Source: Pseudoduganella albidiflava
GTDB lineage: Bacteria; Pseudomonadota; Gammaproteobacteria; Burkholderiales; Burkholderiaceae_D
Reading direction: 5' to 3'
Assembly (NCBI RefSeq): GCF_004322755.1
Contig: NZ_CP036401.1
Span: forward strand, 930,001 to 994,000
Length of the DNA: 64,000 nt
A model generated the notes under the pieces. That model was given only the letters and a program-made list of their open reading frames with translations, was not told the DNA's origin and searched no databases. The position numbers were made by a program, and so were the translations under genes. Below, one piece after another: positions 42,321 to 52,163 of this stretch; the first letter of the stretch is position 1, and each line of letters begins with the position of its first letter.

Positions 42321-43394
42321 ATGACCATCGCAGTCAAGAACATCAACAAGCGCTTCGGCGATTTCGTGGCGCTCAACAACGTGTCGCTGGATTTCCCGGC
42401 CGGCGAGCTGACGGCGCTGCTGGGCCCTTCGGGCTGCGGCAAGACCACGCTGCTGCGCTGCATCGCCGGCCTGGAACACCCGGACTCGGGCCAGGTGCTG
42501 CTCGATGGCGCCGATGCTTCCGACCGCCACGTGCGCGAACGCCAGGTGGGCTTCGTGTTCCAGCACTATGCGCTGTTCAAGCACATGACCGTGTTCGAGA
42601 ACGTGGCCTTCGGCCTGCGCGTGAAACCGCGTGCCGAGCGTCCATCCGAAGACCAGATCCGCCGCAAGGTGAAGGACCTGCTGGAACTGGTGCAGCTGGA
42701 CTGGCTGGCCGACCGCTATCCGCCGCAGCTCTCCGGCGGCCAGCGCCAGCGTATCGCCCTGGCGCGTGCCCTGGCGGTCGAACCGCGCGTGCTTCTGCTG
42801 GACGAACCGTTCGGCGCGCTGGACGCCAAGGTGCGCAAGGAACTGCGCCGCTGGTTGCGCCGCCTGCACGACGACCTGCACGTGTCGTCGATCTTCGTCA
42901 CGCACGACCAGGAAGAAGCGCTGGAAGTGGCCGACCAGGTGGTGTTGATGAACAAAGGCACCGTCGAGCAGATCGGCACGCCGGACCAGGTCTATAACCA
43001 TCCCGCATCGCCGTTCGTGTACGGCTTCCTGGGCAATGTCAACGTGTTCCACGGCCGCGTGCACGAAGGGGTGCTGGCCAGCGAAGGCGCGCAGCTCGAC
43101 GTGCCGGACCATACCCACGTGCGCGACGCGAAGGGCACCGCCTATGTGCGACCGCACGAGATGGACGTCGACCGCTACTCCGCCGGTGCGGAAGGCATCG
43201 TCGTCAAGCTGCGCCGTGCGCACGCGATCGGTCCGCTGGCCCAGCTGGACCTCGAGCGCGCCGACAATGCGCAGCTGATCGAGGCGACGATTTCCAATGA
43301 GCGGTTCCAGAACCTGGGACTGAAAGAGGGCGAGACCCTGGTCGTGCGGCCGAAGCGCCTGCGCGTGTTTGTCGATGAAGGAGCGTCCATATGA
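42321..43394 (+). CDS. cysA: Sulfate ABC transporter ATPase CysA
   Basis: 357 residues. Walker [15 protein letters not shown]-loop, signature [15 protein letters not shown], Walker [12 protein letters not shown], His switch [14 protein letters not shown], then a C-terminal regulatory domain ([14 protein letters not shown] type). ATP hydrolysis drives sulfate import. Stop overlaps the regulator start (ATGA). Confidence 0.95.
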   Translation: MTIAVKNINKRFGDFVALNNVSLDFPAGELTALLGPSGCGKTTLLRCIAGLEHPDSGQVLLDGADASDRHVRERQVGFVFQHYALFKHMTVFENVAFGLRVKPRAERPSEDQIRRKVKDLLELVQLDWLADRYPPQLSGGQRQRIALARALAVEPRVLLLDEPFGALDAKVRKELRRWLRRLHDDLHVSSIFVTHDQEEALEVADQVVLMNKGTVEQIGTPDQVYNHPASPFVYGFLGNVNVFHGRVHEGVLASEGAQLDVPDHTHVRDAKGTAYVRPHEMDVDRYSAGAEGIVVKLRRAHAIGPLAQLDLERADNAQLIEATISNERFQNLGLKEGETLVVRPKRLRVFVDEGASI

Positions 43395-44323
43395 ACTTCC
43401 AGCAGCTGCGTTCCATCCGCGAAGCGGCCCGCCGCAACTACAACCTGACCGAAGTGGCGAACGCGCTGTTCACGTCGCAGCCGGGCGTGAGCCGCCAGAT
43501 CCGCGAACTCGAAGATGAATTGGGCGTCGTCATTTTCGAGCGCAACGGCAAGCGGCTGACGGGCCTGACCGAGCCGGGCAAGGGTATCCTGAAGATCATC
43601 GACCGCCTGCTGATCGAAGCGGAGAACCTGCAGCACGCCAGCATGGAATACAAGGGCCAGAGCACCGGCACGCTGACGGTGGCCGCCACGCACACGCAGG
43701 CGCGCTATGCGCTGCCGCGCGCCGTGTCGCATTTCCGCAAGACCTTCCCGGACGTGCGGATCGCGCTGCAGCAGAGTTCACCGGAACACATCGCCGAATG
43801 GGTATTGTCCGGCAAGGCCGATATCGGTATCGCTACCGAGGGCCTGTCGCAGTTCCCCGACCTGGTGTCGTTCCCCTGCTACCGCTGGAGCCACCTGATC
43901 GTGGTGCCGGACGACCACCCGCTGCTGAGCCGCACGCCGGTGCGGCTGGAAGACCTGGCCGAGTTCCAGCTGATCACCTACGACGTGGGTTTCACGGGCC
44001 GCGGCCACATCGACGATGCGTTCGACAAGGCCGGCGTGCGGCCCGACATCGTGCTGACCGCGATGGATTCGGACGTCATCAAGCAGTACGTGGCGCTGGG
44101 CCTCGGTGTCGGCCTGGTCGCATCGATGGCGTTCGACCATGGCCGCGACAAGGGCCTGCGCGCGATCGAGGCGTCGCACCTGTTCGCGCCCAACACCACG
44201 CGGCTCGCCGTACGGCGCGGTGCCTACCTGCGGCAGTATGCGTACGAGTTCATCGCGCAATTCGCGCCGGAGCTGAAGCGGGGAGATATCGAGCAGGCGC
44301 TGCTGGGTGGGGAGGCCGCGTGA
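43391..44323 (+). CDS. CysB-family LysR transcriptional regulator
   Basis: 310 residues. N-terminal helix-turn-helix [41 protein letters not shown] and a substrate-binding domain matching CysB/Cbl ([37 protein letters not shown]). Controls sulfur assimilation genes with O- or N-acetylserine or sulfate-related effectors. Overlapping cysA by four bases (ATGA) means it is cotranscribed with the transporter it likely activates. Could be CysB or Cbl; not decidable here. Confidence 0.9.
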   Translation: MNFQQLRSIREAARRNYNLTEVANALFTSQPGVSRQIRELEDELGVVIFERNGKRLTGLTEPGKGILKIIDRLLIEAENLQHASMEYKGQSTGTLTVAATHTQARYALPRAVSHFRKTFPDVRIALQQSSPEHIAEWVLSGKADIGIATEGLSQFPDLVSFPCYRWSHLIVVPDDHPLLSRTPVRLEDLAEFQLITYDVGFTGRGHIDDAFDKAGVRPDIVLTAMDSDVIKQYVALGLGVGLVASMAFDHGRDKGLRAIEASHLFAPNTTRLAVRRGAYLRQYAYEFIAQFAPELKRGDIEQALLGGEAA

Positions 44324-44354
44324 TGACTGGCTTCGTTGAAAATTTCCATAGTTG

Positions 44355-44382
44355 ATCCCGGCGCAGGCCGGGATTTTTTTTG
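44355..44382 (+). terminator. Terminator of the cys operon
   Basis: ATCCCGGC / GCCGGGAT stem with a short loop and eight T, 32 bases after the regulator stop. Confidence 0.85.
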
Positions 44383-44410
44383 CTCGATGCGACCCGTAGC
44401 GCGTGAGCCT

Positions 44411-44476
44411 GGTATCGGACATGATTTTCCGGGCGATGTTTCCTGGCAAAAGCACCCGGGAAAAATGTCCGACACC
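44411..44476. repeat. Dispersed palindromic repeat, variant copy
   Basis: Arms GGTATCGGACATGATTTTCC and GGGAAAAATGTCCGACACC, about 25 bp, around ATGTTTCCTGGCAAA. It has the AAACAT block in the centre and GGACA at the ends, an inside-out version of the other copies. Confidence 0.75.
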
Positions 44477-44501
44477 GGCGCGCCGCTACCGGCATCGAAA
44501 C

Positions 44502-45548
44502 TTACTGCCCCGGATTCGTGATGCTGGCGTGGATCGCATCGATCCCCTCCAGCACGTGCTGCGGCAGTTTCACCGCATACGCGTCGATGTTTTCCTCCAG
44601 TTGCGCCAGCGTGGTGGCGCCGATGATGGTGGAGCCGACGAACCAGCGCGAATAGCACCAGGCCAGCGCCATCTGCGTGGGCGTCAGGCCGTTGTCGCGC
44701 GCGAGTTTCGTGTACCGCGCCACGGCCTCCAGCACGGCGGGGCGCAGGTAGCGCGGGCTCCAGGTGGGCGGGAAGATCGTCAGGCGGCCATGTGCCTTCG
44801 GATCGTCGTGGTACTTCGCCGTCAGCTGGCCGAATGCCAGCGGGCTATAGGCCAGCAGCGTCACGTCTTCGCGGAAGCAGGTCTCGTCCAGGAAGCTCGT
44901 TTCGTAATGGCGCGCGGTCAGGTTGTACAGGTTCTGGATCGTTGCGATGCGCGGCAAGCCCTTCATTTCGGCCTGCTTGATGAACTCGGAAATCCCCCAG
45001 CTCGATTCGTTCGACACGCCAATGTGGCGGATCTTGCCCTCGTCGACCAGCTTGCCCAGCGCGGCCAGGGTGTCCTCGATCGCCACGCAGGGGCGCTCGT
45101 TATCCGGATTGAACGCGTTGGCGCCGAAGATGGGCACGTTGCGGCTTGGCCAGTGCAGCTGGTACAGGTCGATGTAGTCGGTCTGCAGGCGCTGCAGGCT
45201 GGTCTCCACGGCGGAACGCAGGTTCGCTTCGTCGAAGTTCTGCTGGCCGCCGCGCACCCAGTGGATGCCCGGGTTCGGACCGGCCGCCTTGGTGGCCAGC
45301 ACGAGATCCGAGCGCTTGCCGCTTTTCTTCAGCCAGGTGCCGATATAGCGTTCGGTGAGACCCTGCGTTTCCGCGCTCGGCTGCACCGGGTACATCTCGG
45401 CCGTGTCGATGAAATTGATGCCCCGTTCGATCGCGTAGTCGAGCTGCGCGTGCGCGTCGGCTTCGGTGTTCTGCCGGCCCCACGTCATCGTGCCGAGGCA
45501 GATTTTCGTGACGCCGACGTCGGTACGGCCCAGTGTGATCTTCTCCAT
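44502..45548 (-). CDS. NADP(H)-dependent aldo/keto reductase
   Basis: 348 residues, TIM barrel. Catalytic tetrad visible: Asp in NFIDTAEMYP, Tyr of the same segment, Lys in LATKAAG and His in LYQLHWPSRN. NADPH site GATTLAQLEENI near the C-terminus. It most resembles Tas/YajO-type reductases, which reduce a range of aldehydes. Ribosome-binding AAAGGAG lies before 45548. No clear linkage with the pyrD gene, separated by 12-bp repeats. Confidence 0.88.
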   Translation of the reverse strand: MEKITLGRTDVGVTKICLGTMTWGRQNTEADAHAQLDYAIERGINFIDTAEMYPVQPSAETQGLTERYIGTWLKKSGKRSDLVLATKAAGPNPGIHWVRGGQQNFDEANLRSAVETSLQRLQTDYIDLYQLHWPSRNVPIFGANAFNPDNERPCVAIEDTLAALGKLVDEGKIRHIGVSNESSWGISEFIKQAEMKGLPRIATIQNLYNLTARHYETSFLDETCFREDVTLLAYSPLAFGQLTAKYHDDPKAHGRLTIFPPTWSPRYLRPAVLEAVARYTKLARDNGLTPTQMALAWCYSRWFVGSTIIGATTLAQLEENIDAYAVKLPQHVLEGIDAIHASITNPGQ

Positions 45549-45595
45549 TGCTCTCCTTTATTCGACCTTATTTACCCTTGTTCTTACCCTTGTAC
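45549..45595. repeat. 12-bp tandem repeats between the reductase and pyrD
   Basis: TTACCCTTGTTC, TTACCCTTGTAC, TTATCCTTGTTT, preceded by a degenerate TTATTCGACC block. About 3.5 units, continuing into the first bases of the pyrD 3' end. Confidence 0.75.
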
Positions 45596-46642
45596 TTATC
45601 CTTGTTTGCGGATGGCGTCCGCGCAATCGCGCACCAGCGCCGGGCCCGCGTATATCAGGCCGCTGTACAACTGCACCAGTTGCGCGCCGGCGTCGATCTT
45701 CGCCTTCGCATCCGCGCCGCGCATGATGCCGCCCACGCCGATGATCGGCAGCGCGCCGCCCAGCTCCGCCTTCAGCAGGCGGATCACGCGGTTCGACAGC
45801 TCGAACACGGGCGCGCCGGACAGGCCGCCCGCTTCGGCGCCGTGCTGCATGCCTTCCACGGCGCTGCGCGACAGCGTGGTATTGGTGGCGATCACGCCAT
45901 CGATGTTGTGGCGCACCAGCGCGTCGGCGATGTTCTTCACCTGTTCCTCGTCCATGTCCGGTGCGATCTTCAGGGCCAGCGGCACATAGCGCTTGTGCTG
46001 GTCTGCCAGGCGCCCCTGCGCATCCTTCAGCTGCGCCAGCAGGCCGTCGAGTTCGGAACCGCCCTGCAGCTGGCGCAGGTTCTTCGTGTTCGGCGACGAG
46101 ATGTTGACCGTGACATAGCTGGCATACGGGTAGACCTTCTGCAGGCAGTGCAGGTAATCGTCGGCGGCCCGTTCGATCGGCGTATCGGCGTTCTTGCCGA
46201 TGTTCAGGCCCAGCACGCCTTCCTTGTTCCGGTAGAAACGCGACGATTGCACGTTCGCCACGAAGGCATCCACGCCGCCGTTATTGAATCCCATGCGGTT
46301 GATGATGCCGTGCGCGGCGGGCAGGCGGAACATGCGCGGCTTGGGGTTGCCGGGCTGGGCGCGCGGTGTCACCGTGCCCACCTCGATCGAGCCGAAGCCC
46401 AGGTCGGCCAGCGCGTCGATGTAGGCGCCATCCTTGTCCAGGCCGGCGGCCAGGCCCACCGGGTTCTTGAACAGCAGGCCCATCACCGTGCGCGGGTCGG
46501 CTTTCGGCTGTTGCACGATGGCGCGCATCAGGCCGAGCCTGGACAGGCGCTTCAGGTTGTCGAGAGTGAAATGGTGCGCGGATTCGGCGTCCATCGAAAA
46601 CAGCGCCGGACGCGCGAGGGAATACAGGAATTTGTCGGACAT
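45596..46642 (-). CDS. pyrD: Quinone-dependent dihydroorotate dehydrogenase
   Basis: 348 residues, class 2 enzyme of pyrimidine biosynthesis that oxidises dihydroorotate to orotate at the inner membrane, passing electrons to quinone. N-terminal amphipathic helices ([30 protein letters not shown]), FMN site [10 protein letters not shown], active-site Ser loop in [14 protein letters not shown], and C-terminal [27 protein letters not shown]. Start at 46642 gives the usual length; a longer frame to 46696 is not needed. Last gene of the nudix-aat-bpt-pyrD cluster by position. Confidence 0.95.
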   Translation of the reverse strand: MSDKFLYSLARPALFSMDAESAHHFTLDNLKRLSRLGLMRAIVQQPKADPRTVMGLLFKNPVGLAAGLDKDGAYIDALADLGFGSIEVGTVTPRAQPGNPKPRMFRLPAAHGIINRMGFNNGGVDAFVANVQSSRFYRNKEGVLGLNIGKNADTPIERAADDYLHCLQKVYPYASYVTVNISSPNTKNLRQLQGGSELDGLLAQLKDAQGRLADQHKRYVPLALKIAPDMDEEQVKNIADALVRHNIDGVIATNTTLSRSAVEGMQHGAEAGGLSGAPVFELSNRVIRLLKAELGGALPIIGVGGIMRGADAKAKIDAGAQLVQLYSGLIYAGPALVRDCADAIRKQG

Positions 46643-46744
46643 GAGGACACTATGGGTGAGCTGCAACCGGGGAGTGGGTTGCACATTGCCCGCCATTTTA
46701 CATGCGGCCGCGGGCGGGCCGAAGGCGGGCCACCCGGCAGGGGC

Positions 46745-47482
46745 TTACTCGGCGGTGCGCGGCATCACGGCCCACACGCCCTTGCGGCGCGCTTCCAGCG
46801 GCTGGAACTTGATCTTGTAGCTCATCTTCGGGCTTTCCTCGATCCAGTAGCCCAGGTAGACGTAGGGCAGGCCCAGCTCGCGTGCCTGCTGGATCTGCCA
46901 CAGCACGTTGTAGGTGCCGAACGAGGCGCCCGGCACGTCGGGATCGAAGAAGGTGTACACGGAGGACAGGCCGTCGGACAGCACGTCGATGATCGAGACC
47001 ATGCGCAGCGTGCCATCGGGTTCGCGGAATTCGACCAGCCGCGTGTTGACGCGGCTTTGCAGCAGGAATTGCGCATACTGGTCGCGGCTGTCCTGGTCCA
47101 TGCCGCCGCCGGCGTGGCGCGTGCTCTGGTAGCGCAGGTACAGCGCATAGTGCTCGTCCGAGAACGACAGCGTGGCCACGCCGGTGCGCAAGTCGTTGTG
47201 CCGGGCCCATGCGCGGCGCTGGCCGCGCGTGGAGGTGAATTCATCGGCCACCACGCGCACGGGGATGCAAGCCTGGCAACCGTCGCAGTACGGCCGGTAG
47301 GTGAAGATGCCGCTGCGCCGGAAGCCGTTGCGCACCAGTTCGGAATACACGTCCGCATTGATCAGGTGCGACGGCGTGGCTACCTGGGAGCGGGCCTGGC
47401 GCGTTTCCAGGTAGCTGCAGGGGTAGGGCGCGGTGGTGTAGAACTGGAGCGCGGCAAAGGGGAGGTCGTTCAGCTGCGTCAT
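46745..47482 (-). CDS. bpt: Aspartate/glutamate leucyltransferase Bpt
   Basis: 245 residues, GNAT-like arginyl-transferase fold. Family sequences: [38 protein letters not shown] with conserved Cys pairs, [14 protein letters not shown], and [20 protein letters not shown]. It attaches leucine from Leu-tRNA to proteins with N-terminal Asp/Glu, marking them for ClpAP through ClpS. Adjacent to aat, which does the related job for Lys/Arg N-termini. The 102-base gap to pyrD and 116-base gap to aat could hold promoters. Confidence 0.93.
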   Translation of the reverse strand: MTQLNDLPFAALQFYTTAPYPCSYLETRQARSQVATPSHLINADVYSELVRNGFRRSGIFTYRPYCDGCQACIPVRVVADEFTSTRGQRRAWARHNDLRTGVATLSFSDEHYALYLRYQSTRHAGGGMDQDSRDQYAQFLLQSRVNTRLVEFREPDGTLRMVSIIDVLSDGLSSVYTFFDPDVPGASFGTYNVLWQIQQARELGLPYVYLGYWIEESPKMSYKIKFQPLEARRKGVWAVMPRTAE

Positions 47483-47598
47483 GCAGAACCTGTCGTGGGA
47501 TTGGCGGTTGTTCGTATCATAGCGCGTTCAGGAAAGACACTGTGTTCGCCGTCACACCAACCCGGCCGCCTTGCCGAACGCCTGCCCGGGTTGCCGCA

Positions 47599-48327
47599 TC
47601 AACTGCCGGCAACCAGTGGCGGTATCGGCCGCCAGCCGCGGATCCGGGGCTTCGCGATGGCCCCTTTCAGGTGTTCCAGGAAGGCCGCCCGCGGGATGGG
47701 GCGGGCACCCAGCGACGCCAGGTGTCCGGTCTCCTGCTGGCAGTCGATCATCTGCACGCCATGCCGCGCCAGGAAATGCACGAGGTAGGCCAATGCCACC
47801 TTCGAGCCATCCGAGACACGCGCGAACATCGATTCGCCGTAGAACATCCGGCCGATCGACACGCCGTACGCGCCGCCCACCAGTTCGCCATCGAGCCACA
47901 CTTCGGAAGAATGGGCAAAGCCGAGGCCGTGCAAGCCGGTATAGCCGCGGATGATGTCGTCCGAGATCCACGTGCCGGGGCCGTCGCGCCGCGGCGCCGC
48001 GCAGGCGCGCATCACCTGCTCGAACGCGCTGTCGAAGCGCACCTGCCAGCGCCCGTCCGTGCGGCCGCTTTTTTCCACCTTCTTCAGCGTCTTCGCCAGG
48101 CTGTCCGATATCCTGAATTCGGCCGTATGCAGCACCATGCGCGGGTCGGTGCTCCACCACAGGATCGGCTGGCCCTCGGAAAACCACGGGAAGATGCCGC
48201 GCTGGTAAGCCGCCAGCAGGCGCTCGGGCGACAGGTCGCCGCCGGCGGCCAGCAAACCGGGCGCTTCGGTGGTCAGCGCTTCGGAGACATCGGGGAACGG
48301 AGTGTGGGCGCCGAGCCAGGGAATCAT
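47599..48327 (-). CDS. aat: Leucyl/phenylalanyl-tRNA--protein transferase Aat
   Basis: 242 residues. Family signature [82 protein letters not shown] and [15 protein letters not shown]. Transfers Leu/Phe from tRNA to N-terminal Arg/Lys, an N-degron step. Start at 48327 overlaps the NUDIX stop by four bases (ATGA), so these are coupled. Confidence 0.94.
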   Translation of the reverse strand: MIPWLGAHTPFPDVSEALTTEAPGLLAAGGDLSPERLLAAYQRGIFPWFSEGQPILWWSTDPRMVLHTAEFRISDSLAKTLKKVEKSGRTDGRWQVRFDSAFEQVMRACAAPRRDGPGTWISDDIIRGYTGLHGLGFAHSSEVWLDGELVGGAYGVSIGRMFYGESMFARVSDGSKVALAYLVHFLARHGVQMIDCQQETGHLASLGARPIPRAAFLEHLKGAIAKPRIRGWRPIPPLVAGS

Positions 48328-48896
48328 GAGTCGCCGCGCATCGGACGCGTGATGTCCTGCGTATGGAAACCATAGCTGCCGCCCTCCAGCACTTTGGCGC
48401 GGTCGGCAAAGAAATATTCCAGCGTCGTGTGGATCGTGGGGAAGGCCAGGTCGTCCCACGGGATTTCACTTTCCGTGAACATTTGCACATCGAGGCTTTC
48501 CTCGCCGGGCGCGAAGTCGAGATCGCGCAGCGTGGCCAGGTAGAACAGGTGCACCTGGTGCACGTGCTTGACATTGAGCAGCGTGAACAGTTTGCCCAGC
48601 TCGATGTTGGCGCCCGCTTCCTCTTCCGTTTCGCGCTGGGCGGCATCGGCCGTGGTCTCGTTGTTTTCCATGAAGCCGGCCGGTAGCGTCCAGTAGCCAT
48701 AGCGGGGCTCGATGGCGCGCCGGCACAGCAGCACCCGCAACTCGCCGTCACGTTCCCACACGGGGATCGTACCGATCACCATCTTTGGATTCTGGTAATG
48801 GATCGTCGCGCACTGAGGGCAAACGTAGCGGGGGCGGTTGTCGCCGGCCGGGACCATCAGCTCGACCGGGTGGGCGCATTCGGAACAGAATTTCAT
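48324..48896 (-). CDS. NUDIX hydrolase with N-terminal zinc ribbon
   Basis: 190 residues. Cys4-x2-Cys7 and Cys26-x2-Cys29 (CSEC and CPQC) form a zinc ribbon as in NudC, followed by the NUDIX box [23 protein letters not shown]. Shorter than NADH pyrophosphatase NudC, so substrate is unspecified (nucleotide diphosphates or NADH-like). Start at 48896 fixes the zinc ribbon; upstream coding is not convincing. First gene of the cluster with aat, bpt and pyrD. Confidence 0.85.
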   Translation of the reverse strand: MKFCSECAHPVELMVPAGDNRPRYVCPQCATIHYQNPKMVIGTIPVWERDGELRVLLCRRAIEPRYGYWTLPAGFMENNETTADAAQRETEEEAGANIELGKLFTLLNVKHVHQVHLFYLATLRDLDFAPGEESLDVQMFTESEIPWDDLAFPTIHTTLEYFFADRAKVLEGGSYGFHTQDITRPMRGDS

Positions 48897-49027
48897 ACAG
48901 TTCGGTGTCGGTTGTCGTTTGCCTACTTTACACTGTTTGCCCGCCCCCTTGTACCCGCGGCGCACCAGGCCGGGCATGGCCGCTGACGTATATAGCCGAT
49001 CTATCATACGGAAAACGAGCATAAATA

Positions 49028-49056
49028 TTGCCTAAACCCGCGAAAGGGCCTATAAT
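49028..49056 (+). promoter_or_regulatory. Sigma-70 promoter of tRNA-fMet
   Basis: TTGCCT, 17 bp, TATAAT, 14 bases before the tRNA 5' end. Near-consensus, as expected for stable RNA. Confidence 0.85.
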
Positions 49057-49069
49057 TCATTTCATCAGA

Positions 49070-49146
49070 CGCGGGGTGGAGCAGTCTGGCAGCTCGTCGG
49101 GCTCATAACCCGAAGGTCACAGGTTCAAATCCTGTCCCCGCAACCA
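49070..49146 (+). tRNA. Initiator tRNA-fMet (anticodon CAT)
   Basis: 77 bases with the initiator hallmarks: unpaired C1-A72 at the acceptor top (CGCGGGG / CCCCGCA-ACCA), three G-C pairs in the anticodon stem (GGG / CCC) and CAT anticodon loop CTCATAA; CCA is encoded. Starts translation with formylmethionine. Flanked by its own promoter and terminator. Confidence 0.97.
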
Positions 49147-49156
49147 GAATTCCGGA

Positions 49157-49198
49157 AAGCCGTCATCGCTATCGAACAGATGCGATGGCGGCTTTTTT
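49157..49198 (+). terminator. Terminator of tRNA-fMet
   Basis: AAGCCGTCATCGC / GCGATGGCGGCTT stem of about 13 bp with a 12-base loop and six T, starting 10 bases past the tRNA. The remaining 260 bases up to the next gene show nothing clear apart from GAGG upstream of the next start. Confidence 0.85.
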
Positions 49199-49464
49199 CA
49201 TTGGGCCGTCGTCGGCAGCGTGCTGGTCCCGGGGCTTAAGCTCCAGGCTCCAAAGCGCTTGGCTACGCGGCCTGCTGCCCCTGTTGGCTCGCAATCCTGC
49301 CCGGCTCCCACGCTGCCTGGGCCGAACTGCCCGGTCGATCGCTTATTTCCATCGGGGCCTCGACGATTCACGTTCGAACGCCGCATTGTAATTTTCCATT
49401 TCCGGTGGATGATTCCCCGCATCCCATCTGTACAATTGCCATTTCATAAATCGAGGTGGCTGGC

Positions 49465-50109
49465 ATGATGCTAGTGACACGCCGCGTTCATTCCCTGGCA
49501 GGAGTTGCAGCGGTACTGGGCCTGCATGCGTTTTTCCTGTATTTCCTGTTGATCGAGCGGTCCGATTCCGGGAAAGCCTCGGCAGCACATTATTCACAGC
49601 TTCTATTGATCGTCCTGCCGCCGCCGAAGCCGGCGGTGAAAATACCGGAAGCACCGCGAATTCCCGCCGCGAAGCCGGTACGGGAAAAATCCATCGACGC
49701 GCCAATCCCCGCCGAAGTCCAATCCCCACTACCGGTCGAAACCCCGGCCGGAATTCCTCCAGCAGATCCATTCAACGAAAATAGCCGTGTCGATATCGAC
49801 AGCCTCGTAAAACAGGCTGGCAAGGCCGATCGGGAAATCCGCCCGGCCAACGATATGCGGACATACGGGCCAGCACCGGGCTCGATGGAAGCGGTAATGA
49901 CGCGGGCATTCAACGAAGCCAAATTGGCTGTACCGCTGAAATGGTATGAAGCGGCCCGTATTTCGGAAGTGACCCCGCCGGGTGCGCGCAAGCCGATTTA
50001 CCAGGTCAAGACGGCATTCGGCACCTATTGCCTGTATTACCCGGACAAGCTGACGGAAGGTACCGGGCAGCCGAAAATGGCCGACTGCCCGCGCAGCCTG
50101 GGGCGCTGA
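49465..50109 (+). CDS. Hypothetical membrane-anchored proline-rich protein
   Basis: 214 residues. One N-terminal transmembrane helix (about 8-28), then a proline/alanine/lysine-rich segment (PPPKPAVKIPEAPRIPAA type, residues 50-95) that could span the periplasm, and a C-terminal domain with two cysteines (TYCLYY and DCPRS) that may pair. The layout resembles TonB-like or cell-wall-spanning anchors, but no known domain was recognised. GAGGTGG at 49453 supports ATG 49465 or 49468 over GTG 49456. Confidence 0.6.
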   Translation: MMLVTRRVHSLAGVAAVLGLHAFFLYFLLIERSDSGKASAAHYSQLLLIVLPPPKPAVKIPEAPRIPAAKPVREKSIDAPIPAEVQSPLPVETPAGIPPADPFNENSRVDIDSLVKQAGKADREIRPANDMRTYGPAPGSMEAVMTRAFNEAKLAVPLKWYEAARISEVTPPGARKPIYQVKTAFGTYCLYYPDKLTEGTGQPKMADCPRSLGR

Positions 50110-50159
50110 GCCCTGCTTTGGACGTTATCGAGCCGTTTTCACGCTCGAATCTGGTTTGC

Positions 50160-51179
50160 TCATGCTGCTTTCTGGCTTGATTCGACCTTGTAGAGCCATG
50201 CAATCATCTCGTCCGTCATGCCACGCCCGACGCGAAGGAGGGGTTCTTTCTCCAAGGCGGTCTTGAACCTGCCGATCGTTTCCGGGTTATCACCAACCAT
50301 GTCGTGGAATAACGCATACTTTTGCAGCGCCACTGCTCTCGATTCCGGCATGATCCCGGCCGGATCGGCTTCGAATTGAATGCGGATCGCTTCGAACAAG
50401 GGATGCCATTCCTTGCCGCGGGAACGCTGGTGGCGGCGCATACGCTCCACTTCCGCCGGCAGCAGGTATTTTGCCCAGGTGTCGAGCTTTATTTCCCCCA
50501 TTATCTCGGCAATATAATCGCGCATTGCCGCGCTGATCCCCGTGCTTTCCCGGATCGCCGGCTCATTGATATGCATTGAGTCTAGCCGGGCCATCAGCGC
50601 CGCATCGCCGCCGGTATCGCGTTCAAGCATGCCGATCCAGCGCAGTCCCAATTGCTTGGCTTCCAGGCTGCCCGGCAATGTTTTCTCGGCCATGATCTTG
50701 CCGACCTCCGCCACCAATGCCGCCCATTCGGCCCGGCAATCTTCATCGTGCACCATGCGCAGGTTCGCCAGTTCTTCCTTTGAAAAATATTTCTCGTACA
50801 TTTTCATCTGCTCCAATGTGGTCAGCCAATCGGCCAATTCCGGTTGTTCGCCCCGCGCCAGCCGTGCATGCAGTGCCGTTAAATGCGCATGCATGCGAGC
50901 CGCCTCGTCAATCTGGTTTTGCAGCGCGGCCAATTGGCGCTCGACGATGGCCAGCGGGGAAGTGCCGGAATGGGCCAGGAAATGTCCGATGTCGGCCAGC
51001 GGCATGCCGAGCTGGCGCAGCGCCTGGATCTGCTGCAGGCGTGCCACGTCGTCGCGGTGATACAGCCGGTAGCCGGCATCGGTACGGACCGAAGGGCGGA
51101 GCAGCCCGATGTCGTCGTAGTGGTGCAGGGCGCGAACCGTCAGGCCCGCGTGTTTCGCCAGTTGTCCAATCTTCAGCAT
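50160..51179 (-). CDS. MerR family regulator with TipAS-type effector domain
   Basis: 339 residues. MerR helix-turn-helix KIGQLAKHAGLTVRALHHYDDIGLLRPS, a long dimerisation coiled coil (about 80-130), then TipAS-like antibiotic-recognition modules (YEKYFSKEELANL, ESTGISAAMRDYIAEIM, LQKYALFHDMVGDNPETI). Such regulators bind hydrophobic drugs or thiopeptides and activate efflux genes. Possible targets nearby are alkA and the EamA gene, read in the same direction after a divergent gap; this is inference. Confidence 0.85.
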   Translation of the reverse strand: MLKIGQLAKHAGLTVRALHHYDDIGLLRPSVRTDAGYRLYHRDDVARLQQIQALRQLGMPLADIGHFLAHSGTSPLAIVERQLAALQNQIDEAARMHAHLTALHARLARGEQPELADWLTTLEQMKMYEKYFSKEELANLRMVHDEDCRAEWAALVAEVGKIMAEKTLPGSLEAKQLGLRWIGMLERDTGGDAALMARLDSMHINEPAIRESTGISAAMRDYIAEIMGEIKLDTWAKYLLPAEVERMRRHQRSRGKEWHPLFEAIRIQFEADPAGIMPESRAVALQKYALFHDMVGDNPETIGRFKTALEKEPLLRVGRGMTDEMIAWLYKVESSQKAA

Positions 51180-51263
51180 CGTCAGCTCCTCTCTTCGGTA
51201 AGGCTATCCTCAAGCCTGACGTGGCGTGAGGGTCAAGCCCTTTTCGGAGCTGCAATGACGTGG

Positions 51264-52163
51264 TCAGGCGCTGTCGTCGGGCGGGGCCAGGCTGGCCCAC
51301 AGGTGAGCCGCGGCCATCGTACGGTGCGGTTGATATTGTTGCAAGATCTGCTCGGTGCGGAGGATGTCCGGCTTGCTGTCTTCGCCGAGCAGGCGCTGCA
51401 GGGCGGCGCGGATCGCCACGTCGCCATGCAGCGAACAGTCGGCGTACCCATACCCGCGCAGCAAGCCGTAGTTGACGGTCCACGGGCCAATGCCCTTGAT
51501 GGCCAGCAGGCGCTGGCTGATCCGCTCCAGCGGATTGTCCGGGCCGGGGTCGAGATCGAGTTCGCCGCCTGCGACCAGGCTGGCGAAGCGGTGCAGCGTT
51601 TCCGCCTTGGCGCGCGAAAATTTCCTCGCCGTCAGCTCGTCGACGGCGATACGGGCCGCGTCGGGCGCCTCCGGATAGCACCACAGGCCGCTGGAATGCT
51701 GCCGCCCGGCCAGCAGGATGAACGTGCGGCGCAGCGCGATGGCGAAGGGCAGGTTGATCTGCTGGCCGATGATGGCCCAGGTGAGGGCTTCGAACACGCT
51801 GGCCGATTGCACGATCCGCAAGCCCGGCTGGCGCTGCACGAGCGCGCCGAGCAGAGGATCGCCGGCGGCGAACGCGCAGAACGGCGCCGGATCGATGCGC
51901 AGGCCGAGGATGCTGCGGAAGGCTTCGTCGATCCGGCGTTCCAGCGCGGGAGAAATGGCGCCGTCGGCCTGCGCGGTGCAGGTGGCGGCGGATGGGGCGA
52001 AACTGGCCGCCAGCACGACCGGCACGCCAGCCAGGATCACGCCCTTGCGCAGCGAGTCCGGCCCGACGGTTTCGGCGGTGCCTTCGGCGTCGCGGCCGTG
52101 GAAGGCCAGTACGTCGCGCAGGCGGTAGCCCGGCGGCAGCGGGAGCGTGCGCGCCAGCGTCAT
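51264..52163 (-). CDS. alkA: DNA-3-methyladenine glycosylase II (AlkA type)
   Basis: 299 residues. N-terminal AlkA_N region, then HhH-GPD glycosylase: FEALTWAIIGQQINLPFAIALRR, LAIKGIGPWTVNYGLLRGYG and catalytic Asp in HGDVAIRAALQ. Removes alkylated purines from DNA; a base-excision repair enzyme. The start overlaps the EamA stop by four bases, so it is translated after it. Confidence 0.9.
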   Translation of the reverse strand: MTLARTLPLPPGYRLRDVLAFHGRDAEGTAETVGPDSLRKGVILAGVPVVLAASFAPSAATCTAQADGAISPALERRIDEAFRSILGLRIDPAPFCAFAAGDPLLGALVQRQPGLRIVQSASVFEALTWAIIGQQINLPFAIALRRTFILLAGRQHSSGLWCYPEAPDAARIAVDELTARKFSRAKAETLHRFASLVAGGELDLDPGPDNPLERISQRLLAIKGIGPWTVNYGLLRGYGYADCSLHGDVAIRAALQRLLGEDSKPDILRTEQILQQYQPHRTMAAAHLWASLAPPDDSA

